Shown: positions 44,832-53,785 of the stretch, in pieces
How the letters are laid out: every line of letters begins with the position of its first letter
Position numbering within the stretch: position 1 is the first letter of the stretch
Source: Streptomyces sp. NBC_01298
Lineage (GTDB): Bacteria; Actinomycetota; Actinomycetes; Streptomycetales; Streptomycetaceae
Direction of reading: 5' to 3'
DNA: 64,000 bases
NCBI RefSeq assembly: GCF_035978755.1
Contig: NZ_CP108414.1
Span: 5,766,001-5,830,000, forward strand
Notes under the pieces: model-generated
Seen by the model: only the letters and a program-made list of their open reading frames with translations
The model's database searches: none
What the model was told of the DNA's origin: nothing
Position numbers and translations under genes: made by a program

Positions 44832-45503
44832 ATGCGCAGTGATTTGATCGCTCTCCGTGTCACCGGGGTGGCCGTCGCCCTGACGGCCCTGTCCGCCGTG
44901 ACCGCTCCCTTCGCTTTCGCGGGGGAGGATGACTGGAACCGCGACCGGGACCGCGGCAGCGTCTCGGCCGACCCCAATCCGGCGGAGCCGGGGGCGCAGG
45001 TCAAACTGCGCGTCCGCGGCTGTGAGGAGGACTGGGCCGTCGCCTCGTCCGTCGCCTTCGTCTCCGAGGTCCGCCTCTCCACCGGCCGCGACGACCGCCG
45101 CACCCTGTGGGGCGACGCGATGATCCGCTCCTGGGCGGAGCCCGGCCGCCACGACATCAAGATCAAGTGCGGTGGCCGCGGCGGCGAACGCGAGTGGGGC
45201 ACGATCGAGATCGAGCGCCGCCGCGAGCACCGCCCCGACCCCCACCACACACCGGTCTGGCCGGTCCACGCGGGCGGCGGAGGCATGTCCGAGGAGATCG
45301 CCGCGAAGTCCAAGGCGGCGGGCGCGGCGGACGCCGCCAAGGCCGCCGACTCCGCGCAGCTCGCCGCGGCGGCTAAGAAGAGCCACGAGGGCGAGGGGCC
45401 GGGCCTGCCGCACACCGTGATCGGCGCCGTGCTCGCCGCCGCGGCCACCCTCGCGGTCGCCGGACGTGCGCTGACCCTGCGCCGCCGCCGCAGCGGCGAG
45501 TGA
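44832..45503 (+). CDS. Secreted protein with C-terminal membrane anchor
   Basis: A 223-residue exported protein. The signal peptide spans about 1-33 (VTGVAVALTALSAVTAPFAFA). The middle is highly charged (RDRDRGSVSADPNPAEPGAQVKL) with a Cys pair, then an Ala/Lys-rich stalk. The C-terminus is a hydrophobic helix (TVIGAVLAAAATLAVAGRAL) with a basic tail. There is no LPxTG motif; the nearest is LPHTV at the start of the helix. It is encoded 12 bp before a class F sortase, an arrangement repeated in Streptomyces. ATG after GGAGG. Confidence 0.82.
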   Translation: MRSDLIALRVTGVAVALTALSAVTAPFAFAGEDDWNRDRDRGSVSADPNPAEPGAQVKLRVRGCEEDWAVASSVAFVSEVRLSTGRDDRRTLWGDAMIRSWAEPGRHDIKIKCGGRGGEREWGTIEIERRREHRPDPHHTPVWPVHAGGGGMSEEIAAKSKAAGAADAAKAADSAQLAAAAKKSHEGEGPGLPHTVIGAVLAAAATLAVAGRALTLRRRRSGE

Positions 45504-45515
45504 CCGGGTGATCGG

Positions 45516-46178
45516 GTGAGCGGCGAGCCGAGGAGCTCCGGGAGCTCCCGGGTGCTGACCTTCGCGGCCTGGTCGGTGCTGGTCCTCGGCCTGTGGCTGT
45601 GGGGCCGGGAGATCACCGGAGTGGCGATACCCCTGCCCGGGCAGGCCGGCGGACCGGCCGCCCCGGGCATGCCCGCGGCGCACAGCCCGCTCGGGCCGGC
45701 CGTGCCCGCGCGGGTCGACGTACCGTCCCTCGGCATCCAGGCCCCGGTGATCGTCCGGGACCTCGACGCGCAGGGGGCGATCGAGCCGCCCCCGTACGAG
45801 AACCCGGGCACGGTCGGCTGGTGGCGCGGCGGAGCCCAGCCCGGCACGGCCGGGACCGCGCTGCTGGTCGGCCACGTGGACACGAAGTCGAAGCCGGCGG
45901 TGTTCTACGGCCTGAGCTCGGCGAAGACGGGCGACAAGATCCGCGTGGTGCGGGCCGACGGATCGGTGGCGGAGTTCACGATCGAGGACGTACGGGTCCA
46001 CGAGCGCGCGGACTTCGATCCCGCCAAGGTGTACGGGCCCAAGGTCCGCGGCCGGGCCGAACTGCGGCTGGTCACCTGCGGCGGCACCTACGACAAGGCG
46101 GCCAAGGAGTACTCGGCGAACGTGGTCGTGTCGGCGTACCTGACGGGTGCCGGAGTCCGCCCCGGCACGGCGGCCTGA
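45516..46178 (+). CDS. Class F sortase
   Basis: A 220-residue sortase of the actinobacterial class F. One N-terminal membrane helix (about 13-31) precedes a Pro-rich linker and the catalytic barrel with His120 (LLVGHVDT) and Cys188 (LRLVTCGGTYD). The class assignment follows from the GHVDT and TCGGTYD contexts. Its substrates are not well defined; the adjacent secreted membrane-anchored protein is the obvious candidate. GTG start. A terminator shared with a convergent tRNA gene follows. Confidence 0.88.
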   Translation: MSGEPRSSGSSRVLTFAAWSVLVLGLWLWGREITGVAIPLPGQAGGPAAPGMPAAHSPLGPAVPARVDVPSLGIQAPVIVRDLDAQGAIEPPPYENPGTVGWWRGGAQPGTAGTALLVGHVDTKSKPAVFYGLSSAKTGDKIRVVRADGSVAEFTIEDVRVHERADFDPAKVYGPKVRGRAELRLVTCGGTYDKAAKEYSANVVVSAYLTGAGVRPGTAA

Positions 46179-46212
46179 CCGCAGCGCTTTCGGCGGAGCT
46201 TCACCGCACACG

Positions 46213-46250
46213 AAGAAGCCCCTCGCAGTTCTCACTGCGAGGGGCTTCTT
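46213..46250. terminator. Bidirectional terminator between sortase and tRNA-Lys
   Basis: A 17-bp perfect stem (46213-46229 with 46234-46250) with loop TCTC. Flanking A and T residues allow it to end both the rightward sortase transcript and the leftward tRNA transcript. Confidence 0.88.
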
Positions 46251-46258
46251 TGCGTCTG

Positions 46259-46332
46259 TGCGCCGCCAGGGACTCGAACCCCGGACCCGCTGATTAAGAG
46301 TCAGCTGCTCTAACCAACTGAGCTAGCGGCGC
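46259..46332 (-). tRNA. tRNA-Lys (anticodon CTT)
   Basis: A 74-nt cloverleaf with a 7-bp acceptor stem GCGCCGC/GCGGCGC, D-loop AGCTCAGTTGGTTAGAGC, anticodon loop CTCTTAA (anticodon CTT) and T-arm GGTTCGAGTCC. The 3' CCA is not encoded. It is identical to the copies at 53.6 and 63.5 kb. Confidence 0.97.
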
Positions 46333-46517
46333 TTGGTGACAGGGAAAACTCTACCCCACCGCCGCGGGTGCTCGTGACAAGCCGCGCGCGTTCTGTCCGA
46401 TTAACCCATGTTTGGGGGTTTTGTCGTGCACGATATGTCTGGGCCAGGCCGGATCTGATGCCCCGCCAGATGCGGTCCCGGCCGGCCGGCGACGAGCAGG
46501 GGAGTGGACGGAACCGC

Positions 46518-47942
46518 ATGACGATGCAGCCTCCGACGCATGTGTACGAAGTGACGCCGATGGCCGAGGCGATGCCGCCGATGCCGCTGCCCTCCTTCGA
46601 GGAGTACGAACCCACCGGCGACTGCCCGTGCCAAGGCTGCGCCCAGCGCCGCCGGACGCTCGCGCGCGCCCGGGCCATACCGCTGCGCGACGGCGGACAC
46701 CCCGCCGCGCGCGGAGCCCGCCGGGCGCTGGTACTGGCCACCGCCGCGGGGGTGGTCCTCGGCGGAGGCGGCGCGTCCGTGGCCGCGGCCGCCGCCCCGG
46801 GCCCCGGTGGCCGGGTGGCGCTGGACGACCCCGGCCCGGGCACCCCGCAGGGCGGCCGGGCCCCGCTGCACGGGCCCAAGGGCGGCAAGGGCACCACCGC
46901 GAAGCCGGCCGGGCTGCCGGGAGCACCCGCGGCGGTGCGGCGGACCGACCGGGCGACGATCATCAACCGGGCGAAGCTGTGGCTGGACGCGCAGGTCCCG
47001 TACAGCATGGAGCAGTACTGGTCGGACGGGTACCGGCAGGACTGCTCCGGCTTCGTCTCGATGGCCTGGAACCTCGGCACGAACGAGTGGACCGGGAGCC
47101 TCGACAAGTTCGCGACCCGGATCACGAAGGACGAGCTGCTCCCGGGAGACATGCTGCTCTTCCACAACCCGGCCGACCCCAACAAGGGTTCGCACGTCGT
47201 CCTCTTCGGCGGGTGGGTGGACCAGACGCGCACGCACTACGTCGCCTACGAGCAGACGCGGCCCACGACGCGGAAGCTCGCCACGCCGTACGGCTACTGG
47301 AACAACGCGGTGAAGTACGTCCCGTACCGGTTCAACGGGGTGGCCGGCGGAGTCGTTCCCGAGCCCCCGGTCACGGGCGAACCGCCCGCGCCGGGCGGCA
47401 CGGGCGGCGTCTCGGCCACCTACCCCGGAGCCTCGAAGTTCGGGCCGGGCGCGGACAACGCCTACATCACCCAGCTAGGCCGGATGCTGATCGACCGGGG
47501 CGGGCTGCGGTTCTACCCGACGGGCATCGGCTCCAAGTGGACCGACGCCGACCGGAAGGCGACCGAGGCCTTCCAGCGCGCCCAGGGCTGGACGGGCGCG
47601 GACGCCGACGGCATCCCGGGCGCGCACACCTGGCGGCTGCTCGCCCTGCACCAGGGCAAGGACATCCCGCCGACCACGGGCGGCACACCGGGCCCCGCGG
47701 GCAAGCCCGCCTACCCCGGGGCGTCCTTCTTCCGGCCGGGCGCGACCCACCCGTCCATCACCGCCCTTGGCCGCCAGTTGGTGAAGAAGGGCTTCGGCAA
47801 GCACTACCTGTCCGGAGCGGGCCCCCGCTGGGGCGAGGCCGACCGCCGCAACGTCGAGGCGTTCCAGCGCGCCCAGGGCTGGCGCGGCGCCGAGGCCGAC
47901 GGCTACCCGGGCCCGGAAACCTGGCGCCGGCTGTTCGCATGA
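46518..47942 (+). CDS. Secreted-type cell-wall protein with CHAP/NlpC-like and two peptidoglycan-binding domains
   Basis: A 474-residue protein. After a cytoplasmic-like N-terminus with CPCQGCAQRRR, a hydrophobic segment (ALVLATAAGVVLGGGGASVAAAA, about 75-97) acts as anchor or signal. A catalytic-type domain contains YRQDCSGFVSMAWNL (candidate Cys) and GSHVVLFGGW (candidate His), the NlpC/P60 arrangement. Two PG-binding domains follow with YPGASKFGPGADNAYITQLGRML and YPGASFFRPGATHPSITALGRQL, each ending in AFQRAQGW. It probably cleaves or binds peptidoglycan. Start chosen at the ATG giving the MTMQPPTHVYEV N-terminus; the frame is open upstream. Confidence 0.85.
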   Translation: MTMQPPTHVYEVTPMAEAMPPMPLPSFEEYEPTGDCPCQGCAQRRRTLARARAIPLRDGGHPAARGARRALVLATAAGVVLGGGGASVAAAAAPGPGGRVALDDPGPGTPQGGRAPLHGPKGGKGTTAKPAGLPGAPAAVRRTDRATIINRAKLWLDAQVPYSMEQYWSDGYRQDCSGFVSMAWNLGTNEWTGSLDKFATRITKDELLPGDMLLFHNPADPNKGSHVVLFGGWVDQTRTHYVAYEQTRPTTRKLATPYGYWNNAVKYVPYRFNGVAGGVVPEPPVTGEPPAPGGTGGVSATYPGASKFGPGADNAYITQLGRMLIDRGGLRFYPTGIGSKWTDADRKATEAFQRAQGWTGADADGIPGAHTWRLLALHQGKDIPPTTGGTPGPAGKPAYPGASFFRPGATHPSITALGRQLVKKGFGKHYLSGAGPRWGEADRRNVEAFQRAQGWRGAEADGYPGPETWRRLFA

Positions 47943-47953
47943 CGGAGGCAACG

Positions 47954-50914
47954 ATGTACCCCACGCGCACGACATCGACCACGGGCACCTTCCAGATCCC
48001 CCCGCACCCGACACCCCGAGCGATGGCCCCCCTGGTGGAGGCCGGGAGCGAGGCGACTTCGGGCGGAGCCGGCCGGACCGGAGCCACCTCCGCCGGAGCG
48101 GACCCGGCCGGAGCCGCCCAGGCTGTTGCCGCCCCGGCCGGAGCCGGTCCCGACGGAGCCGCCCCGGGCGTTGCCGCCCAGGCCGCAGCCGGCCTGATCG
48201 GAGCCGGTCCGGGCGGAGCCGCCCAGGCCGGTGCCACCCAGGGCGGGGCCGCCTTGGCCGGAGCCGCCGGAGCCATTCCGGCCGGAGCTGGTCCCGGCGC
48301 TGCCGTGCCGGCAGCGGTCGGCCCGCGGTGGGCCGTTCCGGCTGCCGGAGGCTCTTCGGCCGGAGCCGCTGCGGACGCCGCCGCACGGGCCGGAGCCGTG
48401 CCGGACGCATTCACACCGGCAACTGCCGCTCCCCGCTGGGCCGTTCCGGCCGAGCGCGACCGGGTCGTTCCGGCGCCGGCCACGGCAGGACATGCAGCGG
48501 CGGAGGCCGGCATCGAGCGGGGCTCGCACTGGCCGGGAGGCCATGACCGGGCCGCGTCCGGGCACTCCGCTACCGCACCGGCCGCCGCCGGGCGGGCAGA
48601 GGCCGAGCCCGAGGCCGGTACGGAGCCGTGCTCGCACCCGGCCACGCCCGACCGGGCCGGGTCCGCGCCGGTGGCTTCGGGGCGGGCAGCAGCCGAAGCC
48701 GCCACCGAGCGCGGCTCGAACCCGTCGGCCGAGCACGGCCGGGCCGCCTCCGCGCAGGCCGCCTCCGCGCAGGGCGCCTCCGCGCCGGGTGTTGGCGGAT
48801 GGGTCGGGGCCTCCGTGGCCGTGGCCTCCGGCGCGGTGCCGGCCGTGGGTTCCGCGGCGTCCGCGTCCGGGACGGCGGCACCGGTGACCGAGTGGACCGC
48901 GCCGACCGGTTGGGACCTGGCGGCCGGGCTCTCCGGGCCCCTGCACGCGGAGGCCGGCGCCGGGGACGGACGGGAAGCCGGCGGCTTCCCCACAGTGGGT
49001 GTGGCGCCGCACGGGCTCGCCGGTCGGATCGGGGAGGCCGCGCGCAGCGACGTACCCGCGGCGCGGGCCCAGGCCGGGCCCGGGGTGGACATCCCGCATC
49101 CCCAGGACGAGGCGGCCCACGCCGCCGCGGCCACGCTCCGGCCGCGGCACCCCGACACCGAGACGGCCAGGCCGCACCCGCAGGACGACGAGGCCCGGCC
49201 CCCGGCCGTGTCCCTCTCCGCCGCGACGGCCAGGGCGGAGCACGCCCCGCGGCACGCGGGTCCGCCCGCCGCCTGGGACCTGCCCGGACAGGGCGGCTCG
49301 TCCGCCGAGCAGGGGCGGGCCCCGCAGCACGCGGTTCCGGCCCCCGCCGCGGAGGCCGCGTACGCGGATCCGCACCCGGTACGGGACCTGCCCGAGCCGG
49401 GCGACGCCGGTCCGGCCGACCGGGCCGCCGGGCGGGAGTTGACCTGGTCCGTGCCCGCTCCGGGCGCGGCCGGTGACGCCGACCCCGTGGGCGGCGATCC
49501 GACGGGCGGCAGCCCCGTCGGCAACGGACCCGCAGGCAACGGACCCGTAGGCGGCGACGCCGACTCAGGACGGGAGACCTCGGACGGGCAGGCCGTCACG
49601 CTCGGGTCCGCCACCGGCGGGTCCGCGGCCGACGCGGCCGAGGAGGGCGAGCCCGCCCACGGCGAGCCCGCCCACGGCGAGCCCGCCCACGGCGAAGCCG
49701 CGACCGGTCCGCAGCCCGCGACCGGCAACGCCATCGTTCCCGGGCCCGAGGCCGCGGCCGCCGCGGCCGGCCCGGACGTCGCCGACGTCGTCGCGCGAGC
49801 CGTCGCCCGCATCGCGGAGGACGACACGCAGGATCTCCCCCGGGTCGCCCCGCCCCGCGGCGTCGCGGTGACCGAGGTGCCGGTGCACCTGCCGTTCCGC
49901 GGCGCGGGCCAGCCGACCCCGCAGCCGCAGCCGAACCCGCAGCCGAAGCCGGGAGACCCGGCCCCGCCGAAGGCCAAGGCCGCCGCGACCCGGCCCGCCC
50001 CCGGACGCCGCGTACCCCGGGGCGACGACCGGCTCCACGAGCACCGCGGCCCGGTGCTCCCCGGCTGGATCGCCGTAGCCGTCGGCGGCATCGCGCTCGC
50101 CGGCTGCGCCGTCGTGCTGTGGCGGGCCGGGGCCGTCCCCGACGCCCTCGCGGTGGCCTTCGGCGCGGAGCCCCGCCCCTACCGGGGACTACAGGCACGG
50201 TTCTGGCCGCCGCTCGCCTTCCTCGGGGTCGTCGCCCTGCTCGCCCTCGGCGGTCTGGGCCGCGGCCGCGCCGGCCACGCCTGGGTGCTCACCCTCTTCG
50301 GCCGCTACCGCGGCACCGTCCGCCGTAGCGGCCTGACCTGGATCAGCCCCCTCCTGCTGCGCCGCCGGGTCGATGTCCGGCTGCGCCACTGGCGCAGCGA
50401 CCCGATGCCCGCCGTGGACTCCGGCGGCCTCGCCCTCCAGGTCGTGGTCCAGGTGGTCTGGCAGGTCAAGGACACCGCCCGGGCGACCCTGGCGGTGGAG
50501 GACCACGTCGACTACCTCGCCGAGCAGGTCGAATCGGCCATGGCCCGGGTCCTGTCCCAGCTCCCCGCCGACGCGTTCCACGAGGACGCCCCGACCCTGC
50601 GCGACGCCGAAGCCGTCGGCGACGCGCTGACCCGGATGCTGGCGGCCGAGACCGAGGCGGTCGGGGTGGAGGTGTTCTCGGCGCAGCCCACCCGGATCGA
50701 GTACGCCCCCGAGGTCGCGGACGCCATGCGCCGACGCCGGGTCGCGGCGATCGACGCGAAGCACCGGGACACCGTGCTGACCTCGGTGGTCGACGCGGTG
50801 GACGACACCGTCCACCGCCTCACCTCGCGCGGGATCGTGGAGCTCGACGACTACGAGCGCAAGGCCCTCGTGAAGGACCTGACCGTCGCGTTCTACACGG
50901 GCCGCTCCGAGTAG
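47954..50914 (+). CDS. SPFH (band 7) domain membrane protein with long Ala/Gly/Pro-rich N-terminus
   Basis: A 986-residue protein. The first 650 residues are low-complexity Ala/Gly/Pro/Glu sequence with short repeats such as EPAHG. Two membrane helices follow (GWIAVAVGGIALAGCAVVLW and FWPPLAFLGVVALLALGGL). The C-terminal 210 residues form an SPFH domain (VLTLFGRYRGTVRRSGLTWISP, LQVVVQVVWQVKDTARATL, YLAEQVESAMARVLSQLP). SPFH proteins assemble into membrane microdomains. I chose the ATG with GGAGG 5 nt upstream. The upstream PG-binding gene ends 11 bp earlier, so the two are coupled. Confidence 0.85.
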   Translation: MYPTRTTSTTGTFQIPPHPTPRAMAPLVEAGSEATSGGAGRTGATSAGADPAGAAQAVAAPAGAGPDGAAPGVAAQAAAGLIGAGPGGAAQAGATQGGAALAGAAGAIPAGAGPGAAVPAAVGPRWAVPAAGGSSAGAAADAAARAGAVPDAFTPATAAPRWAVPAERDRVVPAPATAGHAAAEAGIERGSHWPGGHDRAASGHSATAPAAAGRAEAEPEAGTEPCSHPATPDRAGSAPVASGRAAAEAATERGSNPSAEHGRAASAQAASAQGASAPGVGGWVGASVAVASGAVPAVGSAASASGTAAPVTEWTAPTGWDLAAGLSGPLHAEAGAGDGREAGGFPTVGVAPHGLAGRIGEAARSDVPAARAQAGPGVDIPHPQDEAAHAAAATLRPRHPDTETARPHPQDDEARPPAVSLSAATARAEHAPRHAGPPAAWDLPGQGGSSAEQGRAPQHAVPAPAAEAAYADPHPVRDLPEPGDAGPADRAAGRELTWSVPAPGAAGDADPVGGDPTGGSPVGNGPAGNGPVGGDADSGRETSDGQAVTLGSATGGSAADAAEEGEPAHGEPAHGEPAHGEAATGPQPATGNAIVPGPEAAAAAAGPDVADVVARAVARIAEDDTQDLPRVAPPRGVAVTEVPVHLPFRGAGQPTPQPQPNPQPKPGDPAPPKAKAAATRPAPGRRVPRGDDRLHEHRGPVLPGWIAVAVGGIALAGCAVVLWRAGAVPDALAVAFGAEPRPYRGLQARFWPPLAFLGVVALLALGGLGRGRAGHAWVLTLFGRYRGTVRRSGLTWISPLLLRRRVDVRLRHWRSDPMPAVDSGGLALQVVVQVVWQVKDTARATLAVEDHVDYLAEQVESAMARVLSQLPADAFHEDAPTLRDAEAVGDALTRMLAAETEAVGVEVFSAQPTRIEYAPEVADAMRRRRVAAIDAKHRDTVLTSVVDAVDDTVHRLTSRGIVELDDYERKALVKDLTVAFYTGRSE
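49655..49696. repeat. 15-bp tandem repeats in the SPFH gene
   Basis: Three copies of GGCGAGCCCGCCCAC encoding Gly-Glu-Pro-Ala-His lie inside the low-complexity N-terminal coding region. Only the N-terminal disordered part of the protein is affected. Confidence 0.75.
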
Positions 50915-50943
50915 GACTCACAGCACGGCACGGGCCGACAGGA

Positions 50944-50980
50944 GAACGGGTGGAATCCGGGTGGTCCGGACCACCCGTTC
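50944..50980 (+). terminator. Terminator-like hairpin after the SPFH gene
   Basis: GAACGGGTGG (50944-50953) pairs perfectly with CCACCCGTTC (50971-50980). An alternative 20-bp palindrome, 50958-50977, overlaps the same arm and contains TGGTCCGGACCA, a possible dre-like site. The two structures are mutually exclusive. Confidence 0.6.
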
Positions 50981-50985
50981 TTCCG

Positions 50986-51044
50986 TTGGTCTGGACATGG
51001 CCAACTCCCGTCAATACTGTGGAACTTGGTCTAGACCTAAACCA
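50986..51044 (+). promoter_or_regulatory. Paired dre-like repeats upstream of the LPMO gene
   Basis: TTGGTCTGGACATGG (50986-51000) and TTGGTCTAGACCTAAACCA (51026-51044) are direct repeats 40 bp apart, 100-160 bp before the ATG. They match the TGGTC(T/C)AGACC boxes of Streptomyces chitinase promoters bound by DasR, which releases DNA when N-acetylglucosamine-derived phosphates accumulate. Confidence 0.8.
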
Positions 51045-51146
51045 GAGCTCGTGAACGGGCCGTGCCGCCGAACCCGGTACGGCCCATCCCCACGCGTGCG
51101 CACGCTCTCTCCGGACATCCCCCCACGTTCAAGGAGCATCAGCCTC

Positions 51147-51773
51147 ATGCGTTCCTTCCGCATGCCCAGAACCAAGCGGGCCGCCGCCACGGCCACCGCC
51201 ACCACCCTCGGCCTCGGAGTCGTCGCCGCCCTCGCGCTCGTCACGGCCCCCACGGCCAGCAGTCACGGGTACACCGACACCCCGATCAGCCGCCAGAAGC
51301 TCTGTGCCAACAAGACCGTGTCCGACTGCGGCCCCATCCAGTGGGAGCCCCAGAGCGTCGAGGGCCTCAAGGGCTTCCCGGCGGCCGGTCCCGCCGACGG
51401 CCGCATATGTGCGGGCAACCACACGGAGTTCGCGCAGCTCGACGACCCGCGCGGCGGCGCCTGGCCGGCCACCCCGGTGACCAGCGGGCAGAGCTACAGC
51501 TTCCGCTGGCAGTTCACGGCGAACCACTCCACCACCGACTTCCGCTACTACGTCACCAAGAACGGCTGGGACTCCACCAAGCCGCTCACCCGCGCCGCCC
51601 TCGACCCGCAGCCCTTCCTCACGGTCGCCTACAACGGCGCCCGCCCCGCCGCGACCACCGTCCACCAGGGCACCATGCCGAGCGGCAAGACCGGCCGGCA
51701 CATGATCCTCGCCGTGTGGACGGTCAACGACACCCCGATGGCCTTCTACTCCTGCTCCGACGTCCAGTTCTGA
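51147..51773 (+). CDS. Chitin-active lytic polysaccharide monooxygenase (AA10)
   Basis: A 208-residue secreted enzyme that oxidatively cleaves crystalline chitin and helps the chitinase encoded 5 kb away. The signal peptide ends at ASS, so the mature protein begins with His40 (SHGYTDTP), the histidine-brace residue. The second brace His lies in TANHSTTDFRYYVTK. Cys residues pair in LCANKTVSDCGP and the C-terminal YSCSDVQF. The domain is single, without a carbohydrate-binding module. ATG with AAGGAG 10 nt upstream. Regulation by DasR is suggested by the promoter repeats. Confidence 0.93.
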   Translation: MRSFRMPRTKRAAATATATTLGLGVVAALALVTAPTASSHGYTDTPISRQKLCANKTVSDCGPIQWEPQSVEGLKGFPAAGPADGRICAGNHTEFAQLDDPRGGAWPATPVTSGQSYSFRWQFTANHSTTDFRYYVTKNGWDSTKPLTRAALDPQPFLTVAYNGARPAATTVHQGTMPSGKTGRHMILAVWTVNDTPMAFYSCSDVQF

Positions 51774-51831
51774 TCGCCACGGCCCGCCACAGCGTTCAAT
51801 TCTGACGGAACGTCAGCTATTCTCCGGCGGC

Positions 51832-53508
51832 ATGCGGACGACGAGGACACCCGAGACCGTCGCGGAGCTCATCGCGAGCCAATGGGGCGACCACCGGCCC
51901 GGTCTGAAGTACGCCGACGGCGTCCTCAGCCACCACCGGACCGCCCTGGAGGCCGCGGCGCGCGCCGCGCTCCTCGTCGACCTGCTGCCGCCGGGGGCGG
52001 AGCCGCACATCGGGGTGCTGCTCGACAACACCCCCGAGTTCCCGTTCTGGCTCGGCGCGGCGGCCCTCGCCGGGGCCGCCGTCGCCGGGATCAACCCGAC
52101 CCGGCGCGGCCCCGAGCTGGCCCGCGACATCCTGCACACCGACTGCCGGATCCTGGTGACCGAGCGGACCCACCTGCCGCTCCTGCGCGGCCTGGACCTG
52201 CCCGGCGTACGCCTGCTCGTGACGGACACGGAGGAGTACGCGGCCCTGCTCGCCCCGTACGCGGGCGCGAAGCCCGGCGACGCGACGCTCGGCCCCGGTC
52301 CGACCCCGTCCTCCCGGCTGCTCCTCTACTTCACCTCCGGCTCCACCGGAGCCCCGAAGGCCGCCATCTGCACCCAGGGCCGCCTGGCCGGCGCCGGCGC
52401 CTCGCTCGCACGTCACTTTTCGGTCACCCCGGACGACGTCCACTACATCTGCATGCCCCTCTTCCACGGCAACGCCGTCATCGCCGACTGGCTCCCCGCC
52501 CTCGCGGGCGGGGCCGCCGTGGCCCTGCGCCGGCGCTTCTCGGCCTCCGCGTTCCTGGACGACGTACGGGCCTACGAGGCGACGTACTTCACCTACGTAG
52601 GCCGGGCGGTGCAGTACCTCCTCGCCACCCCGCCCCGCCCCGACGACCGCGCGCACACCCTGCGCCTGGGCTTCGGCACCGAGGCCGGCGCCGTCGACGC
52701 GGCCCGCTTCGCCGAGCGCTTCGGGGTCCGCCTCGTCGAGGGCTACGGGGCCACCGAGGGCGGCGCCTCCGTCCAGCGCACCCCCGACACCCCGCCGGGC
52801 GCGCTGGGCCGCGCGGGCGCCGGCGACGACCTGGCCGTCATCGACCCGGAGACCGGCCGCGAGTGCCCGCCGGCCGAGCTCGACGCCCGCGGCCGGCTCC
52901 TCAACGGCTCCGAGGCCATCGGCGAGCTGGTCAACAAGGGCCGCAGCCTCTTCGAGGGCTACTGGCGCAACCCCGACGCGGAGGCCGCCCGCACCCGCGA
53001 GGGCTGGTACTGGACCGGGGACCTCTTCTTCCGCGACCCCGAGGGCTTCCTCTACTTCGCCGGCCGCACCGACGACCGGCTGCGCGTCGACAGCGAGAAC
53101 CTGGCCGCCGCGGTGATCGAGAACATCCTGGCCCGCTGGACCCGGGCGGCGGCGGTGGCCGTGTACGCCGTACCGGACGAGGTGGCGGGCGACCAGGTCA
53201 TGGCGGCCGTGGCCCTGCGCGAGGGGGCCGTCTTCTCCCCGCAGGGCTTCGCGTCCTTCCTCGCCGCCCAGCCCGACCTCGGCACCAAGATGGCCCCGCG
53301 CTACATACGCGTGGTCGGCGCCATGCCGACCACGGCGACCAACAAGGTCCACCGGGTCTCCCTGCGCGCCGAGGCCTTCCGGACCACCGACCCGGTCTGG
53401 TGGCGGCCGCGCGGCGAGGACGCGTACCGGAGGCTGGAAGCGGAGGACCTGGAGGGGCTCCTGGAGGCCTACGAGACCCAGGGCCGCGCCGATCTGCTGG
53501 GCCGCTGA
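51832..53508 (+). CDS. AMP-forming acyl-CoA synthetase
   Basis: A 558-residue adenylate-forming enzyme. The AMP-binding P-loop is YFTSGSTGAPKA, followed by GYGATEGG, GWYWTGD and GRTDDRLR, with the C-terminal catalytic Lys in ATNKVHR. It resembles FadD17-type acyl-CoA synthetases of actinobacteria; fatty or other carboxylic acids are activated and passed to CoA. No carrier protein or condensation domain lies nearby, so it is not part of a peptide synthetase. ATG start; the upstream gap is short and holds no regulator. Confidence 0.88.
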   Translation: MRTTRTPETVAELIASQWGDHRPGLKYADGVLSHHRTALEAAARAALLVDLLPPGAEPHIGVLLDNTPEFPFWLGAAALAGAAVAGINPTRRGPELARDILHTDCRILVTERTHLPLLRGLDLPGVRLLVTDTEEYAALLAPYAGAKPGDATLGPGPTPSSRLLLYFTSGSTGAPKAAICTQGRLAGAGASLARHFSVTPDDVHYICMPLFHGNAVIADWLPALAGGAAVALRRRFSASAFLDDVRAYEATYFTYVGRAVQYLLATPPRPDDRAHTLRLGFGTEAGAVDAARFAERFGVRLVEGYGATEGGASVQRTPDTPPGALGRAGAGDDLAVIDPETGRECPPAELDARGRLLNGSEAIGELVNKGRSLFEGYWRNPDAEAARTREGWYWTGDLFFRDPEGFLYFAGRTDDRLRVDSENLAAAVIENILARWTRAAAVAVYAVPDEVAGDQVMAAVALREGAVFSPQGFASFLAAQPDLGTKMAPRYIRVVGAMPTTATNKVHRVSLRAEAFRTTDPVWWRPRGEDAYRRLEAEDLEGLLEAYETQGRADLLGR

Positions 53509-53576
53509 CCGCGGCCACTGGCGGGGTCGGCGAAGGGCCGCGCGAGGGGTCGCAGCGGGCGGTTCCGGAACCGGTT

Positions 53577-53604
53577 TTGAGCACCCCGGAGGAGCAGGTA
53601 GTAT
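53577..53604 (+). promoter_or_regulatory. Promoter of tRNA-Lys gene
   Basis: -35 TTGAGC (53577-53582) and -10 TAGTAT (53599-53604) with a 16-bp spacer end 15 bp before the mature tRNA 5' end. Confidence 0.7.
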
Positions 53605-53619
53605 TTTCGATGTCAGCAG

Positions 53620-53693
53620 GCGCCGCTAGCTCAGTTGGTTAGAGCAGCTGACTCTTAATCAGCGGGTCCGGGGTTCGAGTCCCTGGCGGCGCA
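53620..53693 (+). tRNA. tRNA-Lys (anticodon CTT)
   Basis: A 74-nt gene, identical to the copies at 46.3 and 63.5 kb but on the opposite strand. Anticodon CTT reads AAG codons. It has no encoded CCA. Confidence 0.97.
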
Positions 53694-53785
53694 CCTGTCC
53701 TTCGGGCGGTTTCCGGTTTCACCGGGAACCGCCCGAAGTGTTTTCCGGGTGCTCGCGTGGGTGGGAGCCCGCCCGCCTCCCCCCT

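Noticed and set aside
46259..46332. tRNA-Lys as attachment site of an integrated element
   Set aside because: No integrase gene and no partial tRNA repeat in the flanks; the other two copies are full length.
47758..50091. 777-residue open frame on the - strand
   Set aside because: Antisense to the low-complexity part of the SPFH gene; the repeat composition makes all frames open.
50958..50977. 20-bp palindrome as a stand-alone dre operator
   Set aside because: It overlaps a better terminator stem, and the best dre matches lie downstream at 50986 and 51026. Noted as a possible dual-use element only.
51832..53508. Adenylation domain of a peptide synthetase
   Set aside because: Stand-alone acyl-CoA synthetase architecture, no carrier or condensation domain and no biosynthetic neighbours.
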